Notes: a model not told the origin generated them from the letters alone. A stretch of DNA of 64,000 bases from Chlamydiota bacterium (GCA_013287645.1 JABDDJ010000004.1:1-64000); one strand, 5' to 3'. Shown: positions 27,154 through 36,040, numbered from the stretch's first letter. Numbers and translations: made by a program.

Positions 27154-27457
27154 ACTTAGCCTCCCTGAGACTAGTTTATTAGACGAAATCCTTTCGTCTA
27201 TCGGTACTTGCCAGACGTTAACCTAAGACTGACATAGTTCTTTTAGTAGGCGTTTCCCAGGTGTAGCTGGGAAACGCCCCATCGCATCACTAAATTATAT
27301 GCTTGAGAAATTGCATTTCTCATGCCAACTCATAGCGTGCGATTGGCGCTTCCGTGGTCTTTGAGTTAAAACACTCCATGCTTAAATACCTTACAATTAT
27401 TATTATATTTAATTTTTTAATTTTATAGTTAATAATTAAACTATTTTTATTAAATAG
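27154..27457 (-). promoter_or_regulatory. Structured leader and promoter region of the T3SS run
   Basis: No gene. Three hairpins with perfect stems: TAGACGAAA / TTTCGTCTA (27180-27200, 3-base loop), GGCGTTTCCCAG / CTGGGAAACGCC (27249-27278, 6-base loop) and TGAGAAAT / ATTTCTCA (27304-27322). Above 27380 the sequence turns strongly A/T-rich and may hold the promoter. No T run follows the hairpins on the minus strand. The layout suits a regulated or stabilised 5' untranslated leader. Confidence 0.55.
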
Positions 27458-28378
27458 TTAAATATTCTTAACTTTTAGGGTACAAACTACATGAGTTTCT
27501 ATAGTTTGAGCGTAAGGTTGTAGCTTTTGAAGCACAAATCGCCGCCAGTTGGCAGAGACTTGATGCATATTGACATCAAATATTGCCCATCGAATAGGCA
27601 AATTTTTTTGAATGCGGATAGATTCCGTCAGGAGAGCAAGAGCGCAAGAAGTAAACCGCATCTCTGAGGAGACGTAGATAGCCGAGTAGCGAATAGTCTC
27701 CTTATTGGGACGGTGAGTGATTAACCATCCAATAACCCCACTCTTGCTACGAATCCCTAAGCTATTAGATGGCTCAATCGCGTAGCGAGTTGAGAATGGT
27801 GAGACATTAGAATGAAAAGTGAGTTCAGTTTCCTGTTTCTTAAGAGCTTCACGTTCACTATTAGTAAGCTCATTCCATCGAAACAGTTCACATCCTTGAG
27901 GAAGAGAAAATTTCTTCTGTAGCCAAGGAGGATCAAAAAGAGGACCATCAAAGATAAAACGAATAAATTCTTGATAAGGAGAAGACCAGTCTCTTTTCTG
28001 TAAAAGGTGCTCTATAACATTCCTTAAGGGGTCTTCAAGAGTATACTTTGCCCAACAAACATGAATATTTGTTTTTTGTAAAATCCCCTTAAGCTCATCC
28101 AGAAGCTGACCTGCAATCCCCTTTCCTCTCCAAGGATCAGTCACAACAAAATAGTGCAGATCTGCACAATAAATCACCGCTTGAGTGCTAAAAACAGCAC
28201 AGCCACAAAGCTCTTCACCCTCAAAAGCGCCTAACAAAAAAAGATCAGAATCTTGGATGCCTAAAGGATTACGTCCTTGTAGCACATGTGCGACAGCCTT
28301 CACATTCAAGATAGTGCTATACGATCGCCTTTCTGCAGCGCTTAATTCCTCAGGCTTCTGTAGCTTAATTGAAGGCAT
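27458..28378 (-). CDS. GNAT-family acetyltransferase
   Basis: 306 residues from the ATG at 28378. A longer open frame to 28435 would only translate the R1 repeat arm, so it is rejected. Acetyl-CoA-binding motif A is seen at about 95-120 (YFVVTDPWRGKGIAGQLLDE, with RGKGIAG as the Q/RxxGxG/A loop). The C-terminal half looks like a second, degenerate GNAT lobe. The substrate is unknown. It stands alone between the T3SS leader and clpX, bounded by an R1 palindrome. Confidence 0.75.
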   Translation of the reverse strand: MPSIKLQKPEELSAAERRSYSTILNVKAVAHVLQGRNPLGIQDSDLFLLGAFEGEELCGCAVFSTQAVIYCADLHYFVVTDPWRGKGIAGQLLDELKGILQKTNIHVCWAKYTLEDPLRNVIEHLLQKRDWSSPYQEFIRFIFDGPLFDPPWLQKKFSLPQGCELFRWNELTNSEREALKKQETELTFHSNVSPFSTRYAIEPSNSLGIRSKSGVIGWLITHRPNKETIRYSAIYVSSEMRFTSCALALLTESIRIQKNLPIRWAIFDVNMHQVSANWRRFVLQKLQPYAQTIETHVVCTLKVKNI

Positions 28379-28394
28379 AGCATGCTTGTTAAAA

Positions 28395-28507
28395 ATTAAA
28401 CGCAAAGGCGCAAAGGCGCAAAGAAAGAAAAACAAGATCTGCGGGATCGCCTACAATAGCAGGATAATCAAGAAATTTTCTTTGCGCCTTTGCACCTTTG
28501 CGTTTAA
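28395..28507. repeat. R1 palindromic repeat, copy c
   Basis: The left arm is TTAAACGCAAAGGCGCAAAG extended by one more unit (to 28423). The right arm of TTTGCGCCTTTGCACC units runs 28480-28507. The loop of about 56 bases is longer than in other copies. It lies between clpX and the acetyltransferase gene. Confidence 0.85.
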
Positions 28508-28511
28508 TTTT

Positions 28512-29765
28512 CTAAGCTATCTTTTTGCTCTTGCGGTTGCGATGGACAAGGGGTTCTTTCTTACCATCGACAATCTCTTTGTCGATTACAATCTCGTGGA
28601 TAGAGTCGTCTGAAGGCACTTCATACATCAGATCGCGCATAAGTCCCTCGATGATCATACGTAGTGCACGAGCGCCCGTACCCGCCGCAATGGCTTTTTT
28701 AGCAATGGCTTCCAGAGCACTGTCCGTGAATTCTAACTTAACGCCTTCAATTTGGAACATAGCGTTGTATTGTTTCACAATCGCATTTTTCGGTTTTACC
28801 AAAATGTCCACCAGATCTTGATGCGACAGTTCATTACAGTTTGCGATGCTATTAAAGCGGCCTACAAATTCAGGAATCATTCCAAATTGAATAAAGTCTT
28901 CTGTTTCGGCTCTACTTAACAAGAGAGTTTTTTGAGTAGGATCGATTACTTCACGGTCAGAGGCGCTAAAGCCGATTGTTCCCTTACCTAGACGCTTTGC
29001 AATAATCTTATCTAGACTGACAAAAGCACCGCCGACGATAAAGAGAATATTGTCGGTATTGACTTTGATATACTCTTGGTTAGGATGCTTTCTACCACCT
29101 TTTGGAGGCACATTTGCGACTGTTCCTTCCACAATCTTTAAAAGCGCTTGTTGGACGCCTTCGCCAGATACGTCACGTGTGATGGAGACATTAGCAGTGG
29201 TGCGGTTAATTTTATCGATTTCATCGATATAGATAATCCCCATTTCAGCTTTTGCAACATCGTAATCGGCCGCTTGCAGAAGACGTAAAATAATATTTTC
29301 AACGTCCTCTCCCACATAACCAGCCTCAGTCAGCGTTGTTGCATCGGCAATCGCAAAGGGGACATCAAGGATATGTGCCAAGGTCTTAGCAATTAAAGTT
29401 TTCCCCGATCCCGTTGGTCCAAATAAGAGCACGTTTGACTTGCTAAACTCTACGCCTTCGGTATCTTTATTCATGTTGCGAATGCGTTTATAGTGGTTAT
29501 AAACCGCTACAGAAATTGTCCTTTTGGCTCCTTCTTGACCAATAATGTATTCGTCCAAACGCTCTTTTATCTCTTTAGGCTTCAGGACTTTAAAATCATA
29601 GTTTACAGGAGAGGTCTTCTTGTCCAAAATCCCAGAACACAACTGGACGCATTTGTCGCAAATATAGACATTCGGTCCCGAAATTAGCTTCTCCACCGCT
29701 TCTTCTGTTCTTCCACAGAATGAGCATGCAGGAACATCTTTTTGCGCAAATGGTTTCTTAGTCAT
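28512..29765 (-). CDS. clpX: ATP-dependent Clp protease ATP-binding subunit ClpX
   Basis: 417 residues. The N-terminal zinc finger has Cys14, Cys17, Cys36 and Cys39. Walker A (FGPTGSGKT), Walker B ([10 protein letters not shown]) and an IGF-type loop for ClpP docking (GTIGFSA) are all present. It unfolds tagged proteins and feeds them to ClpP. It lies 20 bp after clpP, downstream of tig, the usual chlamydial order tig-clpP-clpX. Confidence 0.98.
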   Translation of the reverse strand: MTKKPFAQKDVPACSFCGRTEEAVEKLISGPNVYICDKCVQLCSGILDKKTSPVNYDFKVLKPKEIKERLDEYIIGQEGAKRTISVAVYNHYKRIRNMNKDTEGVEFSKSNVLLFGPTGSGKTLIAKTLAHILDVPFAIADATTLTEAGYVGEDVENIILRLLQAADYDVAKAEMGIIYIDEIDKINRTTANVSITRDVSGEGVQQALLKIVEGTVANVPPKGGRKHPNQEYIKVNTDNILFIVGGAFVSLDKIIAKRLGKGTIGFSASDREVIDPTQKTLLLSRAETEDFIQFGMIPEFVGRFNSIANCNELSHQDLVDILVKPKNAIVKQYNAMFQIEGVKLEFTDSALEAIAKKAIAAGTGARALRMIIEGLMRDLMYEVPSDDSIHEIVIDKEIVDGKKEPLVHRNRKSKKIA

Positions 29766-29785
29766 AAATCTACCCAGTTAAAAAT

Positions 29786-30400
29786 TTAGGCTTTTGTTGG
29801 TTTCTCGACTACTTCGTCCAAAAGCCCATAAGTCTTTGCCTCTTCGGCACTCATGTAAAAATCTCTCTCAGAATCAGCAGCGATTTTCGCCTCAGTCTGA
29901 CCTGTGTGGTTCGCCAAAATCTTAAGCATAATCCTTTTAAGATAGAGGATCTCTTTCGCTTGCAGAGCAATATCTGCTTGAGTTCCACCTACCCCACCAA
30001 TCGGTTGATGGATCATAATTCTACTATGCGGCAAAGCGTAACGCTTACCTTTTGTCCCTGCGGCTAATAGTAGCGCTCCCATAGAAGAAGCCTGACCGAT
30101 GCAATAGGTGCGTACATCGCAACCAAGCCATTGCATCGTGTCATAAATTGCCAATCCAGCTGAGACATATCCCCCTACAGAGTTAATGTAGATATGTACA
30201 TCTTTTTTAGGATCTTCCATCTTCAAAAACAGCAGTTGCGCAACCACTACATTGGCTACTTGATCCGAAATATCTGTTCCAATGAAGATAATGCGGTCTT
30301 TAAGTAAGCGAGAATAGATATCCATTGAACGCTCGCCACGTCCAGTGTCTTCAATCACGTAAGGGGTCAATGAACCATGGGGCCGCTTAAACTGTTCCAT
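29786..30400 (-). CDS. clpP: ATP-dependent Clp protease proteolytic subunit ClpP
   Basis: 204 residues. The catalytic triad is visible as Ser106 (in ASSMGA), His131 (in MIHQP) and Asp180 (in SERDFYMS). It forms the serine protease barrel and partners ClpX encoded immediately downstream. Normal length. An R2 repeat and about 170 bp separate it from tig, so it may have its own promoter. Confidence 0.98.
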   Translation of the reverse strand: MEQFKRPHGSLTPYVIEDTGRGERSMDIYSRLLKDRIIFIGTDISDQVANVVVAQLLFLKMEDPKKDVHIYINSVGGYVSAGLAIYDTMQWLGCDVRTYCIGQASSMGALLLAAGTKGKRYALPHSRIMIHQPIGGVGGTQADIALQAKEILYLKRIMLKILANHTGQTEAKIAADSERDFYMSAEEAKTYGLLDEVVEKPTKA

Positions 30401-30497
30401 TCTTTCCTCTGCTGGTAATTAAGCTCTATAGTGAAAAGGACTTTTTAGGTGGACTATAGCGAATTTGTCAATTTTAGGCTAGTGACCATAAATATTA

Positions 30498-30570
30498 CCC
30501 GTGCCCTTGCCCATGCCCTTGCCCGAAAAAATAAAAATGGGCAAGGGCAAGGGCACGGGCACGGGCAAGG
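30498..30570. repeat. R2 palindromic G/C repeat, copy c
   Basis: The C-rich arm (CCCGTGCCCTTGCCC units, 30498-30525) is followed by a short A-rich loop and a G-rich arm (GGGCAAGGGCACGGGC units, to 30570). It ends just 2 bases before the tig stop codon. The G-rich arm can form a G-quadruplex on the plus strand. Confidence 0.85.
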
Positions 30571-30571
30571 A

Positions 30572-31873
30572 TTAACCCTTCATTCTCAGCGTGTTTTCTG
30601 TCAAAAAAGCCATCGCTTTATTCTGAAGAATTTTACTATACAGCCGAGGAATGTCATTTTCATCCATCTTCTCAGGGCGGCCTTCAAGGACGACTTCTCT
30701 AATATGCTCTAGGTGCAGCTCCTGCTCGTTCACATGCAGATTATTATCATGCGCTACCTTCTGAGCGATTAAAAAGCGACGTAGGGCACGCTTCATCTCA
30801 TCTTCGACAGAATTCTTAATCTCGGCAGATTTTTCCACAAAGGTCTCTTCCCAACCCTGTTCACGCTTCAAAGCGTCGATCTGTTTTTGAGCCATTTTTT
30901 TGGAGCTGCTTTCATACATCGACTTAGGAACATCAAAATGGAGACGGTCGAGGAGAAAATTCTCCATTTGCGTCATTTTCTGCCTAAATTCCCACTCCTC
31001 TTTTTGGCGAAAAAGTCTATTTTTAATTTGAGCGCGTAGAGTCTCCTCGTTTTCGGCACCTACCTGCTTGAATAGCTCCTCATTCATGGGTGCTAACTCA
31101 CCAGTACTAACTTCTAGCACTTTTAGGCGAGCTATATCATGGACATGGCCTGTATGGTCTTCTGCAGTACAATCGCCGATTTCACCTTCGGCAGAATCCC
31201 CTGCTTTTAGACCTTTAATCAAACGGTCAATCCATGGTGGTGTTTGGGATGCGCCTACTTGAAATACCCTGCCTTTAAACATCGGATAGGTTTTATTCTC
31301 GTGCAGCATTTCGGCATCGATCATCACAAAGTCGCCCTCTTGTGCTTCGCGATCATCTACAGGCTGGTAGGTAGCCTTCTCAAAACGCAGCTCATAAATT
31401 GCATCTTCGATCTCTTTATCGGTCACCTCAATCGCTTGACCTGTAGCAAAGGAGAACTCTTTTAGGTCAATTTCAGGAACATCAGGATGTGACTCAAACT
31501 CTAGATACAGTTCGGCTCCATCTTTCGAAATCTGGCGAATATCGACATTCCAAACACTTTTTTCGGTGCGGGGAAATACTTTAGCCAAGTCTAGCGCTTC
31601 CGAAAAAGTCGTTTTAGCTAATATGTTGCGCCACTCATCATTCACATGGTTGCCAAACTTCTGTTCGATAATCTGCGGTGGAGCATGCCCCTTGCGGAAT
31701 CCTGGATAAGAAAATTCTTTATTTACATTTTTCAGCGCTTTTTGATACGCAGCTTGAGTAGCTATGGGAGTTACAGTAATTTCCATAATAACTGTGCATC
31801 CAGGCTCACGACGCATTTTTACAACAATATTATCCGATCGGAATTCTTTAGATTCTTGGGCTTGGTCCGTCAA
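30572..31873 (-). CDS. tig: Trigger factor, TTG start
   Basis: 433 residues. The ribosome-binding signature PGFRKGHAP is in the N-terminal domain, the PPIase domain is in the middle, and a helical C-terminal arm follows. The frame stays open through two tRNA genes upstream, so the true start must be inside. TTG at 31873 has GTGAGGA 6 bases before it and gives an N-terminus (MTDQAQESKEF) of the length seen in chlamydial trigger factors; the first ATG (31816) would cut into the domain. It is the ribosome-bound folding chaperone. Confidence 0.9.
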   Translation of the reverse strand: MTDQAQESKEFRSDNIVVKMRREPGCTVIMEITVTPIATQAAYQKALKNVNKEFSYPGFRKGHAPPQIIEQKFGNHVNDEWRNILAKTTFSEALDLAKVFPRTEKSVWNVDIRQISKDGAELYLEFESHPDVPEIDLKEFSFATGQAIEVTDKEIEDAIYELRFEKATYQPVDDREAQEGDFVMIDAEMLHENKTYPMFKGRVFQVGASQTPPWIDRLIKGLKAGDSAEGEIGDCTAEDHTGHVHDIARLKVLEVSTGELAPMNEELFKQVGAENEETLRAQIKNRLFRQKEEWEFRQKMTQMENFLLDRLHFDVPKSMYESSSKKMAQKQIDALKREQGWEETFVEKSAEIKNSVEDEMKRALRRFLIAQKVAHDNNLHVNEQELHLEHIREVVLEGRPEKMDENDIPRLYSKILQNKAMAFLTENTLRMKG

Positions 31874-31909
31874 GGGAATCCTCACTCTTTGGAGATGATT
31901 AATATGAAA

Positions 31910-31980
31910 GCGGGCGATGAGGCTTGAACTCACGACCCTCACGTTGGCAACGTGATGCTCTACCACTGAGCTACGCCCGC
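31910..31980 (-). tRNA. tRNA-Gly (GCC)
   Basis: 71 bases. Acceptor stem GCGGGCG / CGCCCGC, D arm with AGCTCAGTGGTAGAGC, anticodon stem TCACG / CGTGA around loop TTGCCAA, and T arm with GTTCAAG. CCA is not encoded. It lies between tRNA-Gly(CCC) and tig, same strand. Confidence 0.95.
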
Positions 31981-31999
31981 AAGAAAAAAACTGTATTAA

Positions 32000-32071
32000 G
32001 CGGGCGATGAGTCTCGAACTCACGACATTTACCTTGGGAAGGTAACGCTCTACCAACTGAGCTACACCCGC
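32000..32071 (-). tRNA. tRNA-Gly (CCC)
   Basis: 72 bases. Anticodon stem TTACC / GGTAA around loop TTCCCAA; T arm GTTCGAG. The acceptor stem contains one T-G pair. CCA is not encoded. It is 19 bp from the other tRNA-Gly gene and probably on the same transcript. Confidence 0.9.
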
Positions 32072-32190
32072 ACTGCAGCAGTACAACTGCGCAATTTGAA
32101 AGATTACAATAGGCTTCCCTCAGATTTTTCGCAAGTACAAAAATTGAATCCCTTCTACAATAAGCTTAGAAGTACAAACTAAATAGAAAA

Positions 32191-32268
32191 ATTAAACGCA
32201 AAGCCGCAAAGACGCAAAGATGATAAATTTTATTTTTTATGTTTTCTTTGCGGCTTTGCGTTTAATTT
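32191..32268. repeat. R1 palindromic repeat, copy d
   Basis: Left arm ATTAAACGCAAAGCCGC onward and right arm CTTTGCGGCTTTGCG, with an A/T-rich loop. It ends 9 bases from the yidD stop codon, on the tRNA side. Confidence 0.85.
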
Positions 32269-32276
32269 TCTTTATT

Positions 32277-32492
32277 CTAAGGTACGCTATCAATACCCCC
32301 GGGATGCCATGGGCCACACTTTAGCAAACGCTTGCAGGTCAGCCACAGCCCGTAGAGAGCCCCATGCTTCGAAATAGCCTCTTTAGAGTAGTCAGAGCAG
32401 CTAGGATAAAAGCGACAGCAGTTTCCTAGCAGCGGACTGATTGTCGCTTGGTAGAAAGCTAGCATCCAGAGCAAAATCCGCTTTACAACCAT
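32277..32492 (-). CDS. yidD: Membrane protein insertion efficiency factor YidD
   Basis: 71 residues, normal for the family. An amphipathic N-terminal helix ([17 protein letters not shown]) leads to the signature [19 protein letters not shown] and the closing [10 protein letters not shown]. It assists YidC-dependent insertion at the inner membrane. It starts 1 bp after the DUF155 gene ends, so the two are co-transcribed. Confidence 0.95.
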   Translation of the reverse strand: MVVKRILLWMLAFYQATISPLLGNCCRFYPSCSDYSKEAISKHGALYGLWLTCKRLLKCGPWHPGGIDSVP

Positions 32493-32493
32493 T

Positions 32494-33285
32494 CTACAAC
32501 CATCCGAACACGTCCCTTGATAGAGTGAGCACTACTTCAATGATAATTAGCCAGATGATTGTCCACTCTAGCCTGCTCGAGTGTTGGTGATTGAGCTCAT
32601 TGCCTAACATCTCGAATAGTTCGTGGACTAGACTAAGACGCTTATTTAGTACTTCAACCCGCTTTTGTAGCTCCTCGTCCGCAGCTACCTGCAGATAGAG
32701 AGGTTCCAGCTCAGGATAATCCCAAAAGAAGTCAGGCGACTCTAGCACATCTAAGCGCAGGTTGATAGAGCTGCGCACATTAAAGAGCTCACCCATCCTT
32801 TGACGTATCACACGCCGTGACAGACTGATGCGCCCATAGCGCGACAGCTCATCAGGAATCTGCCTCGTCATGTTATACGTATTCTGGATAGCAGTTTCGA
32901 AGGTCGCTAGCTTTACGGACTGCGCCAATCCGTGCGATATGGATAGTTTAGTTAAAACTTCTGTATCAGGAAGAATAATCTGCCCATCGCGCACCTTTCC
33001 AACATCTCCGTAGCAAAATTCTGACTCGTCGATTTCAGGAGTAGCCAGACTATCCTCTTCAAAAGGTTTGACTATTAAGAGTAGTTCAGCCCCTTCCGCA
33101 GGGTCGAGACACCATTGGACACACGCTCCGTACGAAAAGAAAAAGCAGTCAGCGCGCCCCTTTTTTCCAGGAAAATCTATATGGATCGCATCTTTATAAA
33201 ACGTGGCTGGATAGCGTGAGCGTAAAAATTCAAAAAGCGGCTTCAACTTAAAAGAAGTTGCAGCACAGTAAGCGATACACTGCAT
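32494..33285 (-). CDS. RMD1/DUF155-family protein
   Basis: 263 residues from the ATG at 33285; the open frame reaches back into the tRNA-Leu gene, so the longer start is rejected. The body matches DUF155 (YeaF/RMND1-like): a mixed N-terminal part with [11 protein letters not shown], then helices (LETFETAIQ-like region, [22 protein letters not shown]) and a C-terminal membrane segment ([17 protein letters not shown]). Eukaryotic relatives act in mitochondrial translation; the bacterial role is not settled. Confidence 0.75.
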   Translation of the reverse strand: MQCIAYCAATSFKLKPLFEFLRSRYPATFYKDAIHIDFPGKKGRADCFFFSYGACVQWCLDPAEGAELLLIVKPFEEDSLATPEIDESEFCYGDVGKVRDGQIILPDTEVLTKLSISHGLAQSVKLATFETAIQNTYNMTRQIPDELSRYGRISLSRRVIRQRMGELFNVRSSINLRLDVLESPDFFWDYPELEPLYLQVAADEELQKRVEVLNKRLSLVHELFEMLGNELNHQHSSRLEWTIIWLIIIEVVLTLSRDVFGWL

Positions 33286-33349
33286 GTTGTTCACACATAT
33301 TTTGTTTTTTAATCTGGGTGGTGTATCGGGAAGAGTCTTAGAGTAGTTT

Positions 33350-33432
33350 GCGAAAGGGGGGACTTGAACCCCCACAAGGTTTCCCTCACTACCACCTCAA
33401 GGTAGCGCGTATACCAATTCCGCCACTTTCGC
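33350..33432 (-). tRNA. tRNA-Leu (GAG)
   Basis: 83 bases with the long variable arm of class II tRNAs. Acceptor GCGAAAG / CTTTCGC, anticodon stem CTACC / GGTAG around loop TTGAGGT, and T arm GTTCAAG. CCA is not encoded. It lies between recO and the DUF155 gene on the same strand. Confidence 0.95.
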
Positions 33433-33468
33433 ACAATCACGTGCGGAAATATAGCACTCTTGAGATTC

Positions 33469-34077
33469 TTATGCAAGACGTACTTCAAATAGTTGACGTA
33501 TTTTGCATAAAAGTTGATCTGGCTGGCTGCAAAAAACAGCCTCTAGATCACTTCTACGCGTGCAATGCGCCAATAGGAAGCACGTATCCCATTCTTCCTT
33601 TTCGAACACCACTTCATCCGTTTTTTCGTCGATCCAAAGCCCTTCATGGCGAAGTAATTTTAGGTAGAAGCTGGTAGTTATTTTCCAGGAGACTTCACCT
33701 TGCTCCAGTCTACCCAAATAATTTTTTAACAGTGCGTAAATTAACGGAGCAGGCCTCTCCTTCAATTGCGACAGGTGAACTGCACGCAACAGCTCTATTC
33801 CTCCCTGGAGAGCACTCAAACTCGACCGCAGACCTAAAAATCCCTCCATTAAACGACACTCCTGACAGTACCAAAGCTCGCCTCTACCCTCACGTAGAGT
33901 CATCTCCACTTCGTTTAAGGGAGTAATCACCGCATCTCCCCCTGCCGATTTAGCGTTTGAGCGCTTTACAAAGACATCCACAATTCCCCGTTCATCCGTA
34001 AAGAGTGTCGCTATCTGCGCGTTATCCGAGTATGGAAGCGTTTTTACAAAAATTCCATGAATACTATTAAAGCTCAT
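33469..34077 (-). CDS. recO: DNA repair protein RecO (short form)
   Basis: 202 residues against about 240 in many bacteria. The N-terminal OB-fold (GIFVKTLPYSDNAQIATLFT) and the helical part (LGLRSSLSALQGGIELLRAV) fit RecO. The C-terminus is short; no zinc-binding cysteine set is evident beyond YCQEC near residue 70. RecO loads RecA onto SSB-covered DNA in the RecFOR pathway. It is divergent from tRNA-Arg. Confidence 0.8.
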   Translation of the reverse strand: MSFNSIHGIFVKTLPYSDNAQIATLFTDERGIVDVFVKRSNAKSAGGDAVITPLNEVEMTLREGRGELWYCQECRLMEGFLGLRSSLSALQGGIELLRAVHLSQLKERPAPLIYALLKNYLGRLEQGEVSWKITTSFYLKLLRHEGLWIDEKTDEVVFEKEEWDTCFLLAHCTRRSDLEAVFCSQPDQLLCKIRQLFEVRLA

Positions 34078-34126
34078 TGAGAAAAATCTCCCGAATCCAT
34101 TATCTTACTCGTTTAACTAATTCTCT

Positions 34127-34200
34127 GCACCGATAGCTCAATAGGATAGAGTACCCGGCTTCGAACCGGGTGGTTAGAGGTTCGAGCCCTCTTCGGTGCG
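34127..34200 (+). tRNA. tRNA-Arg (TCG)
   Basis: 74 bases. Acceptor GCACCGA / TCGGTGC plus a discriminator G, anticodon stem CCCGG / CCGGG around loop CTTCGAA, and T arm GTTCGAG. CCA is not encoded. It is the first plus-strand gene after recO. Confidence 0.95.
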
Positions 34201-34294
34201 ATATTTCTTCACTCTCCTTGCCATTTATTTCTTACTCAGCAGATAATAAATGTGTGTTCCAGTATAAAAACTCTTTTAATCTTATGAGGAATCT

Positions 34295-34948
34295 ATGAGC
34301 CGCAAAGCAAAAGCTGCAGAGTTTGTAAACGAAAGTTATGACATTACTGTCACAGGGCGCCACGTGTTGATTACTGACGCCATGAAAAATTACGCCATAG
34401 AAAAAATCTCACGCATAGACCGCCTTACCGACCGCATCTTAGAAGTCATTGTTACCATGGATATCCAGAAAATCGAACAACATGTCGATATCCTTCTTAA
34501 AGTAGACCACTTTAAAATTAGAAGCAGCGCCAGCAGCAACGACATGTATGTCTCTATTGACATGGCAGTCGATAAGTTAGAGAAGCAGCTCCTACGCTAT
34601 AAAGACAAAATGCTTGACGAAAGACAGCGTGGTAGATCCCTAGGTGTAGTAGACATGAATGTCAACGTCCTAAAACCTGCTAGAGATAATGATCTCGTTG
34701 AGATTAACGAAGATATTGAATATGAAAACAGCCGCGAACTCGTAGAGAAATACAGCCCACACCGCATTGTCGCGCGTGAGGTACACTCTCTAAAAATGTT
34801 TAGCTACGACGAAGCCATCCTCCATATGGATCTCTCAGGAGACGCCTTCCTCATTTTTAAAACTATGGAAAATGAGCTCAAAGTCATTTATCGCCGCACC
34901 GATGGCAATTATGGAATCATAGAACCAGAAAATGTCTCAGGCCGATAA
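34295..34948 (+). CDS. hpf: Ribosome hibernation promoting factor, long form
   Basis: 217 residues. The N-terminal domain (about 14-115) has the YfiA/HPF pattern (ITVTGRHVLITDAMKNYAIE, then DIQKIEQHVDILLKVD). A linker leads to the C-terminal dimerisation domain (about 155-217: IVAREVHSLKMFSYDEAILH, and FLIFKTMENE with VIYRRTDGNYGIIEP). Long HPFs pair 70S ribosomes into inactive 100S dimers, useful for the resting elementary-body stage (inference). GAGGAA precedes the ATG. It overlaps the next gene by 17 bp. Confidence 0.95.
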   Translation: MSRKAKAAEFVNESYDITVTGRHVLITDAMKNYAIEKISRIDRLTDRILEVIVTMDIQKIEQHVDILLKVDHFKIRSSASSNDMYVSIDMAVDKLEKQLLRYKDKMLDERQRGRSLGVVDMNVNVLKPARDNDLVEINEDIEYENSRELVEKYSPHRIVAREVHSLKMFSYDEAILHMDLSGDAFLIFKTMENELKVIYRRTDGNYGIIEPENVSGR

Positions 34949-35363
34949 ACTTTTTTGCCTTGTAAGGCGCAGCTGGATTAAGGCAACTCCCGAGGAAAAA
35001 CTGCGCCAGGCTGTCCTCCATTTTATGTTCGATAAAGGGAGTTATCCCAATGGACTTGTTGCCCTTGAGATGCTTCCCAGCAAAACATCGCCCCTAAGAC
35101 GAGCAGATATCGTTAGCTACTGGAAAAATTCGACCGGAAGTATAGCGCCGCTCATCGTTGTAGAGTGTAAAGCCGAGAAACTCACTCCACAGGCCATTCT
35201 GCAGGCAGGAGGTTATAATTACTATTTAGAAGCCCCCTTTATAGCACTCGCCTGCCCCCAAGAGAGCTTTTGGGGCTGGTTTGATCATTCAAAAAAATCC
35301 TATGCCTTCCAGCCAGGATTTCCAACATACCCACAATTACTCACACTCCTCAATCAAGCATGA
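34932..35363 (+). CDS. Small HsdR-N-type nuclease-fold protein
   Basis: 143 residues resembling only the N-terminal nuclease domain of type I restriction R subunits. PD-(D/E)xK elements are visible: Asp59 in RRADIV, then Glu78-Cys-Lys80 in VVECKAE, and a following glutamine-bearing helix (PQAILQAGGYN). No helicase part and no HsdM/HsdS genes nearby. It overlaps hpf by 17 bp and the Nudix gene by 4 bp, which suggests a housekeeping role rather than restriction. The role is unknown. Confidence 0.75.
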   Translation: MSQADKLFCLVRRSWIKATPEEKLRQAVLHFMFDKGSYPNGLVALEMLPSKTSPLRRADIVSYWKNSTGSIAPLIVVECKAEKLTPQAILQAGGYNYYLEAPFIALACPQESFWGWFDHSKKSYAFQPGFPTYPQLLTLLNQA

Positions 35364-36040
35364 ACCCATTAAAAGATAAATCACACTATCCCATTACCGT
35401 AGACAGCGTCATTTTTGGTTATGCTGAAGGAAAGCTCTACGTCGCACTCATTGAACGGAAAATAGACCCCTTTAAGGGCATGTGGGCTATTCCAGGCGGA
35501 TTTATGGAGGACGATGAGACTGCAGAAGAGACAGCCCTACGCGAACTTCAGGAAGAGACCGGCTTAGAAAACATATTTCTAGAACAGTTTCATGTCTTTA
35601 GCGAGTTAGGGAGAGATCCTAGAGGACGCACTATCACAGTAGCGTTTTTTGCCTTAATCAATTCAGACAATTACCATTTAGTCGCCTCATCCGATGCAGC
35701 AGCAGCTAAGTGGTGGCCAACGTATCAGATACCCCCTCTAGCCTTTCAACAAGAGATCATTTATTCCAAAGCACTCAGCGCTCTCCGTCTTGCAATGAAA
35801 ACAAGGCCCCTTGCATTCGAATTGCTTCCAAAAGAGTTTACACTTACTCAACTACAACAACTCTATGAACAAGTGTACAATATAAAGATTGATACCAGAA
35901 ATTTTCGCCGCAAGGTTGGTAAGATGGAATTTATCCGCGCTAGTGGGAAAAAGCAAGAGGGTGAAAAGCATCGCCCGGCGATGCTTTATCACTATGATCC
36001 AGCACTTTACAAAGAGTTTTCCAAAGAAAACTTCTTTTAG
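35360..36040 (+). CDS. Nudix hydrolase with NrtR-like C-terminal winged helix
   Basis: 226 residues. A full Nudix box spans residues 47-69 (G-F-M-E-D-D-E, then R61-E-L-Q-E-E-T-G-L), so catalytic residues are intact. Residues about 150-215 form a winged-helix module (FTLTQLQQLYEQVY and RNFRRKVGKMEFI), as in NrtR regulators and related ADP-ribose pyrophosphatases. It may sense or hydrolyse ADP-ribose-type nucleotides and control NAD genes. It overlaps the previous stop by 4 bp (ATGA). Confidence 0.85.
   Translation: MNPLKDKSHYPITVDSVIFGYAEGKLYVALIERKIDPFKGMWAIPGGFMEDDETAEETALRELQEETGLENIFLEQFHVFSELGRDPRGRTITVAFFALINSDNYHLVASSDAAAAKWWPTYQIPPLAFQQEIIYSKALSALRLAMKTRPLAFELLPKEFTLTQLQQLYEQVYNIKIDTRNFRRKVGKMEFIRASGKKQEGEKHRPAMLYHYDPALYKEFSKENFF

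Noticed and set aside
27249-27278. 12-bp hairpin as a rho-independent terminator
   Set aside because: No T run on either strand; it lies in a leader upstream of an operon.
28379-28435. N-terminal extension of the acetyltransferase
   Set aside because: Residues such as LCAFAPLRL come from the R1 repeat arm; no ribosome site.
28185-28613. Plus-strand frame of 142 codons over the clpX and acetyltransferase ends
   Set aside because: Opposite strand of two real genes and of the R1 repeat; composition not protein-like.
31874-32086. N-terminal extension of the trigger factor (71 residues)
   Set aside because: It is translated from two tRNA-Gly genes; trigger factor homology begins after it.
33286-33375. 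Earlier start of the DUF155 gene
   Set aside because: Overlaps the tRNA-Leu gene; the family match begins at the ATG at 33285.
34932-35363. Type I restriction system
   Set aside because: Only the N-terminal nuclease fold is present; no helicase, HsdM or HsdS genes nearby.
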